In this document: positions 15,559-27,001 of the stretch, piece by piece
Numbering within the stretch: position 1 is the stretch's first letter
Layout: every line of letters starts with the position of its first letter
Assembly (NCBI GenBank): GCA_965371445.1
Contig: CBDUYN010000066.1
Coordinates: forward strand, 1-47,520
DNA: 47,520 nucleotides
Direction: 5' to 3'
DNA from: DASWIG01 sp965371445
GTDB taxonomy: Bacteria; Acidobacteriota; Thermoanaerobaculia; Multivoradales; J023
Notes under the pieces: generated by a model
What the model was told of the DNA's origin: nothing
Databases searched by the model: none
Seen by the model: only the letters and a program-made list of their open reading frames with translations
Program-made: the position numbers and the translations under genes

Positions 15559-17160
15559 TTGACTGAGAAGAAACGTCCCCGCAAACCCAAGTACTGGAGC
15601 CGTGCTTCGCCCGAGGGACCCTGGGACTACCTCGTCGTCGGGTCCGGGATGGGCGGCATGACGACCGCCGCGATGCTCGCCCGGATGGGACGGCGGGTTC
15701 TCGTCCTCGAGCAGCACTACGTGCCCGGAGGCTTCACCCACGCCTTCACCCGCAAGGGCTACACGTGGGACGTCGGCGTCCACGTCGTCGGCGACGTGAC
15801 CGAGCACACGATGACGGGAAGGCTCCTCGCCTACCTCTCCAAGGGGAAGCTCGAATGGAGCTCCGTCGGCCCGATCTACGAGCAGTTCCACTTCCCCGAC
15901 GGCCTGCGGATCGACTTCCCCGACAAGCCCGAGGAGCTCCGCAGCAACCTCCTCGCCGCCTTCCCCGAGGAAGAGCAGGCGATCGACACCTACCTGGCCC
16001 TGACCCGGAAAGCCGCCCACAGCATCCGCGGACACTACCTATCGCGGGCGATGCCGGGATGGCTGGAGCCCGCCGTGCGGTGGCTCGTCGGAGGAAAGGC
16101 CGAGCCCTTCCTCACCCAGACTACCGCCGAGGTCCTCGAACGGCTGACCGACGACGCGAGGCTCCGAGCTGTCCTTACCTCGCAGTGGGGCTACTATGGC
16201 GCGCCGCCAAACCGCTCTCCGTTCGTCTTGCAGGCCTTGATCGCCCGCCACTTCCTCTACGGCGGCTACTACCCGAAGGGAGGCGCACCGGCGATCGCCC
16301 GCGGGTTGCTCAAGACCGTCGCCGACGCCAGCGGCTGGACGAGAATCCTCGCCGACGTCGAGGAGATCCTCGTCGAGCGCGGACGCGCCGTCGGCGTCCG
16401 GTTGAAAGACGGGGAGGAGATCCGCGCCCGCCGCGTGATCTCCGCCGTCGGCGTCGTGGCGACCGTCGAGCGGCTGCTCGACGAGCGTTACCGGACGAGC
16501 GGGTGGGGAGCCTCGGTCCGCAAGCTCCGTCCCGGACCCGCCCACCTCTGCCTCTACCTCGGCTTCAAGGGCGACATCCGGGAAGCGGGCGCCTCGGGGG
16601 CCAACAAGTGGTTCTACGGCTGCTGGGACGCCGGCGACGGCCTCTGGCAGATCGACGGCGAGCTTGGCGAGGTCCCGGTCCTCTATTGCAGCTTCCCGTC
16701 GCTCAAGGACCCCTGCCACGATCCCGGCCCGGAGCTGCGCCACACCGGCGAGGTCGTCACCTTCGTCCCGTGGGAGCCCTTCACGAAGTGGCGGGAGAAG
16801 AAGTGGCGCAAGCGCGGCGAGGACTACGACGCCTTGAAAAGCCGCCTCCAGGAGAAGATGCTCGAGCAATACCTGGACCGCCTGCCCGGCCTGCGCGGCA
16901 TGGTCGACTACACGGAGCTTTCGACACCCCTCTCGACGGACCACTTCAGCCGTCCCATGGCGGGGTCGATCTACGGCTCCGAGGGGACCCCGGATCGTTT
17001 TGTCAACCGCTGGACACGTCCGCGCTCGCCGATCCCCGGGCTCTACTTCTCGGGCAACGAGGTGGGCTCGATGGGGGTGATCGGCGCCATGCTCGGCGGC
17101 ATGCTGGCGTCGCTCGCGGTGGAGCCGGTGGGGACGGTACGAATGCTACGTCGGGTTTGA
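15559..17160 (+). CDS. FAD-dependent oxidoreductase, carotenoid desaturase / retinol saturase-like
   Basis: The 533-aa protein has an N-terminal dinucleotide-binding motif YLVVGSGMGGMTTAAMLA followed by VLVLEQHYVPGG, and a C-terminal FAD-contact motif LYFSGNEVGSMGVIGAMLGG. This is the CrtI / prolycopene isomerase / RetSat superfamily. The substrate could be a polyene lipid or another hydrophobic compound; no carotenoid or terpene genes are nearby to support a pigment role. No TM helix or signal peptide is seen. TTG 15559 is chosen for its strong GGGGAGGA site at ideal spacing and because the protein-like sequence begins there (LTEKKRPRKPKYW). It converges on nuoN, 54 nt away, with no clear terminator between. 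Confidence 0.87.
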   Translation: MTEKKRPRKPKYWSRASPEGPWDYLVVGSGMGGMTTAAMLARMGRRVLVLEQHYVPGGFTHAFTRKGYTWDVGVHVVGDVTEHTMTGRLLAYLSKGKLEWSSVGPIYEQFHFPDGLRIDFPDKPEELRSNLLAAFPEEEQAIDTYLALTRKAAHSIRGHYLSRAMPGWLEPAVRWLVGGKAEPFLTQTTAEVLERLTDDARLRAVLTSQWGYYGAPPNRSPFVLQALIARHFLYGGYYPKGGAPAIARGLLKTVADASGWTRILADVEEILVERGRAVGVRLKDGEEIRARRVISAVGVVATVERLLDERYRTSGWGASVRKLRPGPAHLCLYLGFKGDIREAGASGANKWFYGCWDAGDGLWQIDGELGEVPVLYCSFPSLKDPCHDPGPELRHTGEVVTFVPWEPFTKWREKKWRKRGEDYDALKSRLQEKMLEQYLDRLPGLRGMVDYTELSTPLSTDHFSRPMAGSIYGSEGTPDRFVNRWTRPRSPIPGLYFSGNEVGSMGVIGAMLGGMLASLAVEPVGTVRMLRRV

Positions 17161-17214
17161 CTGGCCTCTGGGTGCCAAGCCTCTCCACTTCGTTGCCGAA
17201 GGCGTTCTTATCCT

Positions 17215-18633
17215 TCACAGAAGCGCCGTCATCGCCTGGATCCACCGCACCACCGGCCCCGGATAGACCCCAAGCCAGATCAAGAGGACCGCCAACGCCA
17301 CCAGCGTCACCCCCGCCGGCCACGGAATCCTCGACGCTTCCGCCGCTTCCCTCCCTTGGCTGAACATGGCCACCACCACCCGCAGGTAGTAGAAGAGCCC
17401 GACGGCGCTCGTCACCACCAGCACGATCACCAGCAGCCACAACGACGACTCCACCCCTGCGGCCAGGACGTAGAACTTGCCGAGAAAACCCGCCGTCAAC
17501 GGAATTCCGGCCAACGACAGCAGAATCGCCGTGAAGACCGCCGCGATCGCCGGACGCCGCCAGAACAGCCCGCGGTAGTCGTCGATGCCGTCGGCCTCGT
17601 CATCCTCGACGGAGAGTGCCGTCACCACCCCGAAGGCCCCCAGGATGGTCACGAAGTAGGCCACGAGGTAGAAGGTCGCCGCCTCCGGCGCCAGCTCACC
17701 GCCTGCCAGGAGCGCCACCAGCAGATACCCGAGATGTGCGATCGACGAGTAGGCCAGCAGGCGCTTGACGTTCTCCTGCAAGAGCGCCAGGAGGTTTCCC
17801 ACTACCATCGACGCCACCGCGGTCAGGCTCAGCACCAGGAAGAGCTTGCCACTCACCCCGCCAGCCTCCACGAAGAACCGCAGGACGACGGCGAACATGC
17901 CGCCCTTGGAGACCGTGGCCACGAACGCCGTCACCGGCGCCGGAGCGCCGGCGTAGACGTCGGGTGTCCACATGTGGAACGGCACCAGTGCCAGCTTGAA
18001 ACCGATTCCCGTCAGCAGGAGCCCGAACCCGGCGAGGACCAGGACGCCACCGCTCTCGCCGGCAAGTAGCGGCGCCACCGTTTTGAGCTCCATCGATCCC
18101 GTTTCGGCGTAGATCAGCGCCAGGCCGAAAAGCAGGAACGCCGACGATGCCGCCGCCAGGACCAGGTACTTGATACCGGCTTCCACCGAGCGTCGCCCCC
18201 GTGGGTAGGCGATCAAAGCGTAGAGCGACACGCTCAAGATCTCGAGCCCCAGGAAGAGCGACGCAAAGTGGACGCTGCCCGCCAGCACCACCGAGCCGAG
18301 GGTCGCCAGGAGCAACAGCAGGTAAAGCTCCTCGTGCTGGCCCTCCCGCGGCGCGAAGTAGCCGTAGGCCAGGACCGCGACGGCGAGGCTCGCGGCGCAC
18401 AGGAGCCCGGTGTAGAAGAGCGCGTAGCCGTCGACGACGAGGAGCGGCGTGACCTGGCGTGGTGCGACCGACGACGCCCAGCCCAGCGAGCCCAGCGTCG
18501 CGGCCAAGCCGACGACGGTGAGCCCCGCTGACACCCGGTGACTGCGCCGCCAGGCGATGGCCAGCATCACGGCCACCACGGCGGCGCTGAGGACGAGCAA
18601 CGGCGAAATGGCGATGAGGTCTGTGCGCGTCAT
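17215..18633 (-). CDS. nuoN: NADH-quinone oxidoreductase subunit N
   Basis: The 472-aa, 14-helix-type antiporter-like membrane subunit has the conserved Lys/His region, with LVPFHMWTPDVYAGAPAPVTAF and LLAYSSIAHLGYLLVAL as the family hallmarks. It forms part of the proton-pumping arm of complex I. ATG 18633 overlaps the nuoM stop (ATGA). The frame extends farther upstream antisense to nothing credible. It is the last gene of the operon and converges on the oxidoreductase gene. Confidence 0.96.
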   Translation of the reverse strand: MTRTDLIAISPLLVLSAAVVAVMLAIAWRRSHRVSAGLTVVGLAATLGSLGWASSVAPRQVTPLLVVDGYALFYTGLLCAASLAVAVLAYGYFAPREGQHEELYLLLLLATLGSVVLAGSVHFASLFLGLEILSVSLYALIAYPRGRRSVEAGIKYLVLAAASSAFLLFGLALIYAETGSMELKTVAPLLAGESGGVLVLAGFGLLLTGIGFKLALVPFHMWTPDVYAGAPAPVTAFVATVSKGGMFAVVLRFFVEAGGVSGKLFLVLSLTAVASMVVGNLLALLQENVKRLLAYSSIAHLGYLLVALLAGGELAPEAATFYLVAYFVTILGAFGVVTALSVEDDEADGIDDYRGLFWRRPAIAAVFTAILLSLAGIPLTAGFLGKFYVLAAGVESSLWLLVIVLVVTSAVGLFYYLRVVVAMFSQGREAAEASRIPWPAGVTLVALAVLLIWLGVYPGPVVRWIQAMTALL

Positions 18634-20068
18634 CTCAGCGACTCCAACGCCGGCCGTGCCATGTCGAGAACCGGCTGGGGATGAAGGCCCAGCCAAACGA
18701 GAGCCACCACCATGGCCCCCAGGGTGACGAGCTCCCGGAACGAAAGGTCGGGGACGTCCTTGCCTTCCTTCATCGGACCGTGGAAGCTCTTCTGAACGAT
18801 CCACAGCGAATAGATCGTGGCCCCGACCAGGCCGACGGTGGCCACGGCCGTGATGGCCACGCTCACCTGGAAGGAGCCGATCAGAACCAGGAACTCGCCG
18901 ACGAAGTTTCCCAGCCCGGGCAGGCCGAGCGACGCCATGGCAAAAAACATCGCCAGCGCCGCCATGCGTGGCGCCACCGCCGCGAAGCCGCCCATGTCGC
19001 CGATGTCGCGGCTCCCGATCCGCTCCTTGATCTCGCCGACCAGGATGAAGAGCGCGCCGGTCGAAAGGCCGTGGCAGATCATTGTCATCACGGCACCCTG
19101 AAGCGCCAGCTGGTTCCAGGCGAAGATGCCCAGCAGCACGAATCCCAGGTGGGAGACGCTGCTATAGGCCACGAGACGCTTGAGGTCGGTCTGGGCGAAG
19201 GCCAGGATCGCGCCGTAGAGAATTCCGACAGCACCCAGGATCATGAACGCCGGCGCGAGCCTCTGTGCCACGTCGGGGAAGAGGGGCACGGCGAAACGCA
19301 GGAGGCCGTAAGCGCCGGTCTTGAGCAGCAGCCCAGCCAGGATGACGCTCCCCGCCGTCGGCGCCTCGGTGTGGGCGTCAGGGAGCCAGGTGTGGAACGG
19401 CACCGCCGGCAGCTTCACCACGAAGGCGACGACGAATCCCAGGAAGAGCCAGGTCGCGAGTCCCCCGGCCGGAGTCCCCAGGAGCTCGAGGTAGTCGAAG
19501 CTCAAGACACCCGCCTCCCGGTGGTGGACGAAGACCAGGCCGAGGATCGAGAGCAGCATCAAAAGGCCGCTCGCCTGGGTGAAGATGAAGAACTTGATCG
19601 CCGCGTAGATGCGCTTCTCGTGTCCCCAGATGCCGATCAGGAAATACATCGGGACGAGCATCAGCTCCCAGAAGAAGTAGAAGAGGAAGAGGTCGAGCGC
19701 CAGGAAGACCCCGAGGATCCCCGACAGGATCCACATCAGGTTGAAGTGGAAAAAACCGACGCGTTCTTTGATCTCGCTCCAGGAGGCGAGGACCGCCAGG
19801 ATCCCCAGGAAGAGGGTGAGGACGACCATCAGCAAGCTCAATCCGTCGAGGCCGAGGTGAAAGCCGATGCCGAGGCGTGGAATCCATTCCCATTTGAGCT
19901 CGACGAGCCAGTCATCGCTCGCCGGACGCCCCCAGAGACGGAGGGCGAGGGCAAGGTCCACCGTCAAAGCGGCGAGCGAGATCCAGCGCGCCGCCACGGC
20001 ATGACGGCCCCCCGCCAACCAGGCGAGCAGACCTCCGGCAAGAGGAATGACGATGAGCCACAGAAGCG

Positions 20069-20072
<4 letters not shown>
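18630..20072 (-). CDS. nuoM: NADH-quinone oxidoreductase subunit M
   Basis: The 480-aa antiporter-like subunit is recognised by the paired motifs FHTWLPDAHTEAPTAGSV and LKRLVAYSSVSHLGFVLLG, plus the conserved Glu in FYFFWELMLVPMYFLIG. It is a proton-translocating membrane subunit of complex I. ATG 20072 overlaps the nuoL stop by 4 nt, and its own stop overlaps the nuoN start by 4 nt. Confidence 0.97.
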
Positions 20073-21965
<1,893 letters not shown>

Positions 21966-21973
<8 letters not shown>

Positions 21974-22283
21974 GATGATCCCTCAGCAGGGCGGCGGCGT
22001 CGGTGTCGACGGTCTTGAATTCCTTGTAGAACCGTAGCACGAGAGCCAGCCCCACCGACACCTCGGCGGCCGCCATGGTCAGGATGAAGAGGAACATCAC
22101 CTGGCCGTCGGCCTGGCCCCAGCGGGCTCCCGCCGCCACGAACGCCAGGCCCGCGGCGTTTAGCATGATCTCGACGGAGATCAACATGAAGAGGATGTTA
22201 CGGCGCACGAGCAGCCCCACCAGCCCGAGCGAGAAAAGGACCGACGCCAGGAGCAGGACCTGTTCCATGGGGACGTCGATCAC
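21966..22283 (-). CDS. nuoK: NADH-quinone oxidoreductase subunit K
   Basis: The three-helix subunit of 105 aa has the conserved LISVEIMLNAAGLAF segment with its membrane Glu, and the second Glu in FILTMAAAEVSVGLAL. These acidic residues belong to the E-channel of complex I. GTG 22283 is chosen because it overlaps the nuoJ stop as GTGA, like the neighbouring junctions; ATG 22268 would give 100 aa and is possible. Confidence 0.95.
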
Positions 22284-22801
22284 TGTCCGCCTCCTTCGCT
22301 CAAGGTGTCCTGACGGCGTCCGCGGCCCAGGTGGTAGGCCCCGACGAGACCGGCCAGGAGCAACATCGACGCCAGCTCGACCCCGAGGAGGTAGGGTCCG
22401 AAGAGGACGATGGCGACGTCCTTGGGAGCGAGGGATCCGGCGCTGGCGAGAGCGCCACCACTGCGTGCCAGGATGTAGCCGAGCTCCATCAGGAGCAGCG
22501 TCGCCAAGACCGCCGGACCGGTCCACAACCCAGGATCGAGCCACCGTCGTTCCTGCTCCGCGGCCTCGCGTCCCAGGTTCAGCAGCATCACCACGAAGAT
22601 GAATAGCACCATGATGGCGGCGGCGTAGACGATGATCTCCAAAGCGGCGACAAAAGGCGCTCCCAGGAGGAAGAAAATCACCGCCACGGCAAAGAGCGAG
22701 ACGATGAAGTACAAGAGGGCGTGGACCGCGTCGAGACGCGTGATGACCATCACCGTCGAGCCGACGGCGATCGCCGCGGCAATGTAGAAGAGGAGCGTCA
22801 C
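22280..22801 (-). CDS. nuoJ: NADH-quinone oxidoreductase subunit J
   Basis: The 173-aa subunit has five hydrophobic segments and the family signatures DAVHALLYFIVSLFAVAVIFF and EIIVYAAAIMVLFIFVVMLLN, the latter near the pi-bulge helix of TM3. It starts with GTG 22801 overlapping the nuoI stop (GTGA). The polar C-terminal tail is short. Confidence 0.95.
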   Translation of the reverse strand: MTLLFYIAAAIAVGSTVMVITRLDAVHALLYFIVSLFAVAVIFFLLGAPFVAALEIIVYAAAIMVLFIFVVMLLNLGREAAEQERRWLDPGLWTGPAVLATLLLMELGYILARSGGALASAGSLAPKDVAIVLFGPYLLGVELASMLLLAGLVGAYHLGRGRRQDTLSEGGGQ

Positions 22802-23313
22802 GGCATCAGGCTCCGAACGTCGATCGGCGGCGCCTCGTTCTCGGCCTCGCCCTTGTCCTTGTCCCGGATGGCGAGACCCGCAACGCGGTAGAAGTTATAG
22901 TCGGGATACTTGCCGGGACCGTCGATCATGAGGTCTTCTTTCTCGTAGACCATGTTCTGCCGGTCGAACTCGCACATCTCGAAGTCAGGCGTCAGCTGGA
23001 TCGCGTAGGTCGGGCAGGCCTCCTCGCAGAAGCCACAGAGGATGCAGCGCGACATGTTGATGCGAAAAAACTCGGGATAGCGTCGGCCGTCGAACTCTTC
23101 CGTCGCCTGAAGCGCGATGCAGTCGACGGGACAAGCGACGGCACACAGGTGACAGGCCACGCAGCGCTCCTCGCCGTCGGGGTCGCGCGACAGGATGATC
23201 CGTCCGCGCCAGCGCGGCGCGAGCTTCACCTTCTCCTCCGGGTACTGGACCGTGATCGGCTTTTGGAACATGTGGAGGAAGACGAGCCAGAGACTGCGCA
23301 GGATGCTGATCAT
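22798..23313 (-). CDS. nuoI: NADH-quinone oxidoreductase subunit I
   Basis: The 171-aa protein carries two 4Fe-4S ferredoxin motifs: C51, C54, C57, C61 (CVACHLCAVACP) and C90, C93, C96, C100 (CILCGFCEEACP). These are the N6a and N6b clusters that pass electrons to NuoB. The N-terminal amphipathic helix begins MISILRSLWLVFLHMF. ATG 23313 overlaps the nuoH stop by 4 nt. Confidence 0.96.
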   Translation of the reverse strand: MISILRSLWLVFLHMFQKPITVQYPEEKVKLAPRWRGRIILSRDPDGEERCVACHLCAVACPVDCIALQATEEFDGRRYPEFFRINMSRCILCGFCEEACPTYAIQLTPDFEMCEFDRQNMVYEKEDLMIDGPGKYPDYNFYRVAGLAIRDKDKGEAENEAPPIDVRSLMP

Positions 23314-24275
23314 TCGAGACCTCCTTGACGCGCCAGGACGATGCCTCCGGTCACGACCAGGTTCAAGAGCGCCAGCGGGAGCATGACTTTCCATCCCCAG
23401 GCCATGAACTGGTCGTAGCGCGGACGCGGCAGGGCGGCGCGCAGCAGGATGAAAAAGCAGATGAAGAAGAACGTCTTCAGGAAAAGCCACAGGATAGGCG
23501 GCAGGAAAGGACCCGCCCAGCCGCCGAAGAAGAGCACCGAAATGAGGGCCGAGACCAGGATCACTCCGATGTACTCGCCGACGAAGAACATCCCGAACTT
23601 CATTCCCGAATACTCGCTGTGAAAGCCCGCCACGAGCTCCGCTTCCGCCTCGGGCAGGTCGAAGGGCAAGCGGTGGGTCTCGGCGAGCCCGGCGATCACG
23701 AAAAGGACGAAGCCCAAGAACTGCGGGACGACAAACCACATCCGCTCCTGCGCCTCGACGATCTCGCGCAAGTTGAACGACCCGGCAAGGATCACTACGC
23801 CGAGGAGCGAGAGTCCCATGAAGACTTCGTAGGAGAGCATCTGGGCGGCGGAACGCATACCCCCGAGAAGGGCGTACTTGTTGTTCGACGACCAGCCGGC
23901 CAGCACCACGCTGTAGGCCCCCATCGACGACATTGCGAGGACGAAAAGGAGCCCGATGTTCAAGTCCGCGATGCCGATCCCGGGGGCGATCGGCAGGACC
24001 GCGAAGCTCATCAGCGCCGTGACCACGACGATGGCCGGCGCCATGACGAAAAGCGCCTTGTCGGCAAAGGGCGGGATCCAGTCTTCCTTGAAGAAGATCT
24101 TGATGCCGTCGGCAAGCGGTTGGAGCAAGCCGAAAGGCCCCACCCGGTTGGGTCCGCGGCGATTTTGCCAGAGAGCCAGGAGGCGACGCTCGACCCAGAT
24201 CAGGAAGGCCGGGAAGTTGAGCGCGAACATCAGCACGCCGGCGATCGTGAGGAGCGATTTCGTCGTTTCGCTCAT
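23310..24275 (-). CDS. nuoH: NADH-quinone oxidoreductase subunit H
   Basis: The 321-aa membrane subunit contains ERRLLALWQNRRGPNRVGP, the segment lining the quinone chamber, and the acidic loop GLAETHRLPFDLPEAEAELV. Eight hydrophobic segments are visible. It links the quinone site to the membrane arm. ATG 24275 overlaps the nuoG stop by 4 nt. Confidence 0.97.
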   Translation of the reverse strand: MSETTKSLLTIAGVLMFALNFPAFLIWVERRLLALWQNRRGPNRVGPFGLLQPLADGIKIFFKEDWIPPFADKALFVMAPAIVVVTALMSFAVLPIAPGIGIADLNIGLLFVLAMSSMGAYSVVLAGWSSNNKYALLGGMRSAAQMLSYEVFMGLSLLGVVILAGSFNLREIVEAQERMWFVVPQFLGFVLFVIAGLAETHRLPFDLPEAEAELVAGFHSEYSGMKFGMFFVGEYIGVILVSALISVLFFGGWAGPFLPPILWLFLKTFFFICFFILLRAALPRPRYDQFMAWGWKVMLPLALLNLVVTGGIVLARQGGLE

Positions 24276-27001
24276 CGCTCCTCCGGACGGCAGACCGAGC
24301 TTGCCCTACAAGAATCGGGAATCTCGGCCAGACCGAGCCCTGGCAAGCCTTGCGGTAGCCCGGCCACTCCACGCGGCAGAGCGGGACGTAGCCGGACGTC
24401 AAGCTCCAGCGTCCGTCCTTCGAGCTCGATTTTAACCGTGCCGTCTTCGGCGGCGCCGACGTCGGCCGCGTCGTCGGGATGGAGCGCGACGTAGGGGTCC
24501 GGCACGAGATCGACGATCCCGGGCGCTTCGGCGCTCAGCTCCTCCGAGCCGAACACGTGGTGCAACGCAACCAGGCGCCACGTCTCCTTCGAGGCCTCGA
24601 AGGCGGAGGGTACCTCGGTGAAGTAGCTCACTTCGGCGTCGCCGTCGGGCTCGATCAACCGTACGCCCGGATCGCCTCCTTGAAGCGGTCCTGCCACCTC
24701 TTCCTGGAAGCGGTTCAACGATTGGATCGAGTTCCATCCCGGCGCCCAGAACCTCGACGTCAGGGCGCCGGAAGACTGGCCCGAAAAACCTTCCATGGTG
24801 AACGAAAAAGGCGAGGACGGGTCGTCGGGTGGCTTGGGCTCGTGGACGCTCACGTGGGCGGTGACGGCGGTACGTCCGCTGTAGCGGTGCGGCGCCCGCG
24901 GGAGCTTCGCCCCGACCTCGCGGAAGTCGGCTGTCGGCGCGGCATGGGGGATCGGCGCGAAGACCTCGTCGCTTTCCGCCAAGTCCCGGACGAGATCGTC
25001 GAAGCTCCCCCAAGCCTCTTCGCCGCGCGCCTCGCTCAGCCAACGCCAGCTCTCTCTCACCTCGTCCGACGCCAGGAAGACTCGGAAGAACCGCTGCGCC
25101 CGGCCCTCGTTGTTGACGAGCGTGCCGTCGGCTTCGGCGAAGGTGGCCGCGGGCAGCACCAGCTCGGCCCGGGCGGCGGTGGCGTGGGCCAGGTGGTCGA
25201 GGACGACGACGTGTTCGGCAGCTTCGAGGAAACGGTCGACGGCCGCCGCCTGGGCCCGGCGGCAAAGGTCGTTCTCCAGGATGACGACAGTGTCGACGGA
25301 GCCGTCTTCCACGGCCTGGAAGGCGTCTTCGAGGGACCGTCCGCCCAAGAGCGAGAGGCCCAGGCTGTTGCACTCCGGGACGACGTAGAAGATCTCCGCC
25401 GGACCCTGGCTCTTTTTCGCCAGCGCCCAGGCGACGTTGGCCGCTGCCCGGATCACGGCGTCGCTGCCGCAGCCGGTGCCGGCCACGACCAGCGGACGCT
25501 CGGCGGCCTCGAGGTCGCGGGCGATCTCTTCGGCCCTCTCGCGGACGTCCTCCGGGAGGCCAAGGGCGGCGGGCGCGGACGAGTCGAGAGCGTGGGCCAC
25601 GGCGAAGCCGAGGCGGGCGACGTCCTCGGGCGCGGCCCGCCAAGTGCTCCTTGCGGCGTCGTCGAGGCGGGTGGCGTCGGGAGTGACGAGATGGAGGGGG
25701 CCGGTCTCGTCCTGGACCAGCTCACGGACCGCGGCGTCGTTCCATTCAGGGATCCGGAGCGGCTCGGCGGCCCGCGACGGCTGCCGCCGCGCCGCCTGAC
25801 GCAACGCCAGGGCGAGCATCGGAGCGGTGTTGGAGACGTCCTCGCCGAGGACCAGGACGGCGTCGGTACGTTCCACCTCCTTGAGCGACGGTGTCCGCGC
25901 CGATCCCCGCCGCAGGACGTCGGCGACGGCGTCGACGAGTCGCGCCTCACCGCCGGCGACGCCCTGGTGGAAGCGTTCGGGACCCACCAGGGTACACAGC
26001 GCGAAGTTGGCCTCCAGCGAAGCCCGCGGCGAGCCGATGCCGAGGACGCGTTCGTCGTCCTGAAGCAGCTCGCGAAAGCGGTCCAGCGCCTCCTCGGCCG
26101 AGACGGCGGCGGCCGGCTCGTCGACCCCTGCGGGGAGCAGAGGATGGCGCAGGCGCCGTTCGTCGTTGACGAAGCCGTAGCCGTAGCGTCCACGGTCACA
26201 GAGGAAGTAGCCGTTGACTTTGCCGTGATAGCGCGCCCGGATGCGACGCAGCTCGCCGTAGCGCTCGCCCGGGGTGACGTTGCAGCCCAGGCTGCAATGG
26301 ACGCAGACTGACGGCGCTGTCGTCAGGTCCCACTTGCGGGTATAGTGCTCTTTGAGGGTCTTGTCGGTGAAGACGCCGGTGGGGCAGACCTCGACGAGGT
26401 TGCCCGCGAATTCGCTTTCCAGCGTCCCGTCCTCGGAGCGTCCGAAGTAGACGTGATCGTGGGCGCCGTGGGCCTGCAGGTCCGTGCCGCCGGCGTAGTC
26501 GCCGTAGAAGCGCACGCACCGGTAGCACTGGATGCAGCGGTTCATCTCGTGGTTGACGAGGGGACCCAGGTCCTGGTTCCTGTAGGTACGCTTCTTGAAG
26601 CGGTAGCCCCGGTAGTTGTGTCCCGTCCGGACGGTCATGTCCTGGAGATGGCATTCGCCGCCCTCGTCGCAAATCGGGCAGTCGTGGGGATGGTTGGCCA
26701 TCAGCCACTCGATGACGCTGGCGCGGAAGTCTTGGGCTTCGGTGTCCTCGATGGAGATCCGGGTGCCGTCGGCGGCGGGGGTCATGCAGGCCATGACCAG
26801 GCGGCCTTTTTCGTCGTCGTCGTTCTGATACTGCTTCACCGCGCATTGGCGGCAGGCGCCCACCGATCCCAGGGCGGGGTGCCAGCAGAAGTAGGGCAGC
26901 TCCAACCCGAGGGAAAGGCAGACGTCGAGGAGGTTCTTCGACGCGTCGGCCTCGTAGCTTTGACCGTCGATTCGGATCACAGCTTGTCGATTTGCCGGCA
27001 T
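24272..27001 (-). CDS. nuoG: NADH-quinone oxidoreductase subunit G
   Basis: The 909-aa protein has a complete set of cluster ligands: 2Fe-2S C39, C50, C53, C72; N5 H104, C108, C111, C117; N6-type 4Fe-4S C156, C159, C162, C206; and an N7-type site C233, C236, C240, C267, which only some bacteria keep. The rest is a molybdopterin-oxidoreductase-like domain that has lost catalysis in this family. It is weakly conserved here, rich in Ala/Glu, and contains ARAELVLPAATFAEADGTLVN as the recognisable signature. Its start overlaps the nuoF stop by 1 nt (TGATG). Confidence 0.96.
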   Translation of the reverse strand: MPANRQAVIRIDGQSYEADASKNLLDVCLSLGLELPYFCWHPALGSVGACRQCAVKQYQNDDDEKGRLVMACMTPAADGTRISIEDTEAQDFRASVIEWLMANHPHDCPICDEGGECHLQDMTVRTGHNYRGYRFKKRTYRNQDLGPLVNHEMNRCIQCYRCVRFYGDYAGGTDLQAHGAHDHVYFGRSEDGTLESEFAGNLVEVCPTGVFTDKTLKEHYTRKWDLTTAPSVCVHCSLGCNVTPGERYGELRRIRARYHGKVNGYFLCDRGRYGYGFVNDERRLRHPLLPAGVDEPAAAVSAEEALDRFRELLQDDERVLGIGSPRASLEANFALCTLVGPERFHQGVAGGEARLVDAVADVLRRGSARTPSLKEVERTDAVLVLGEDVSNTAPMLALALRQAARRQPSRAAEPLRIPEWNDAAVRELVQDETGPLHLVTPDATRLDDAARSTWRAAPEDVARLGFAVAHALDSSAPAALGLPEDVRERAEEIARDLEAAERPLVVAGTGCGSDAVIRAAANVAWALAKKSQGPAEIFYVVPECNSLGLSLLGGRSLEDAFQAVEDGSVDTVVILENDLCRRAQAAAVDRFLEAAEHVVVLDHLAHATAARAELVLPAATFAEADGTLVNNEGRAQRFFRVFLASDEVRESWRWLSEARGEEAWGSFDDLVRDLAESDEVFAPIPHAAPTADFREVGAKLPRAPHRYSGRTAVTAHVSVHEPKPPDDPSSPFSFTMEGFSGQSSGALTSRFWAPGWNSIQSLNRFQEEVAGPLQGGDPGVRLIEPDGDAEVSYFTEVPSAFEASKETWRLVALHHVFGSEELSAEAPGIVDLVPDPYVALHPDDAADVGAAEDGTVKIELEGRTLELDVRLRPALPRGVAGLPQGLPGLGLAEIPDSCRASSVCRPEER

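Noticed and set aside
17161..17214. Bidirectional terminator between the oxidoreductase gene and nuoN
   Set aside because: No hairpin with a U-run on either strand could be found in the 54 bp.
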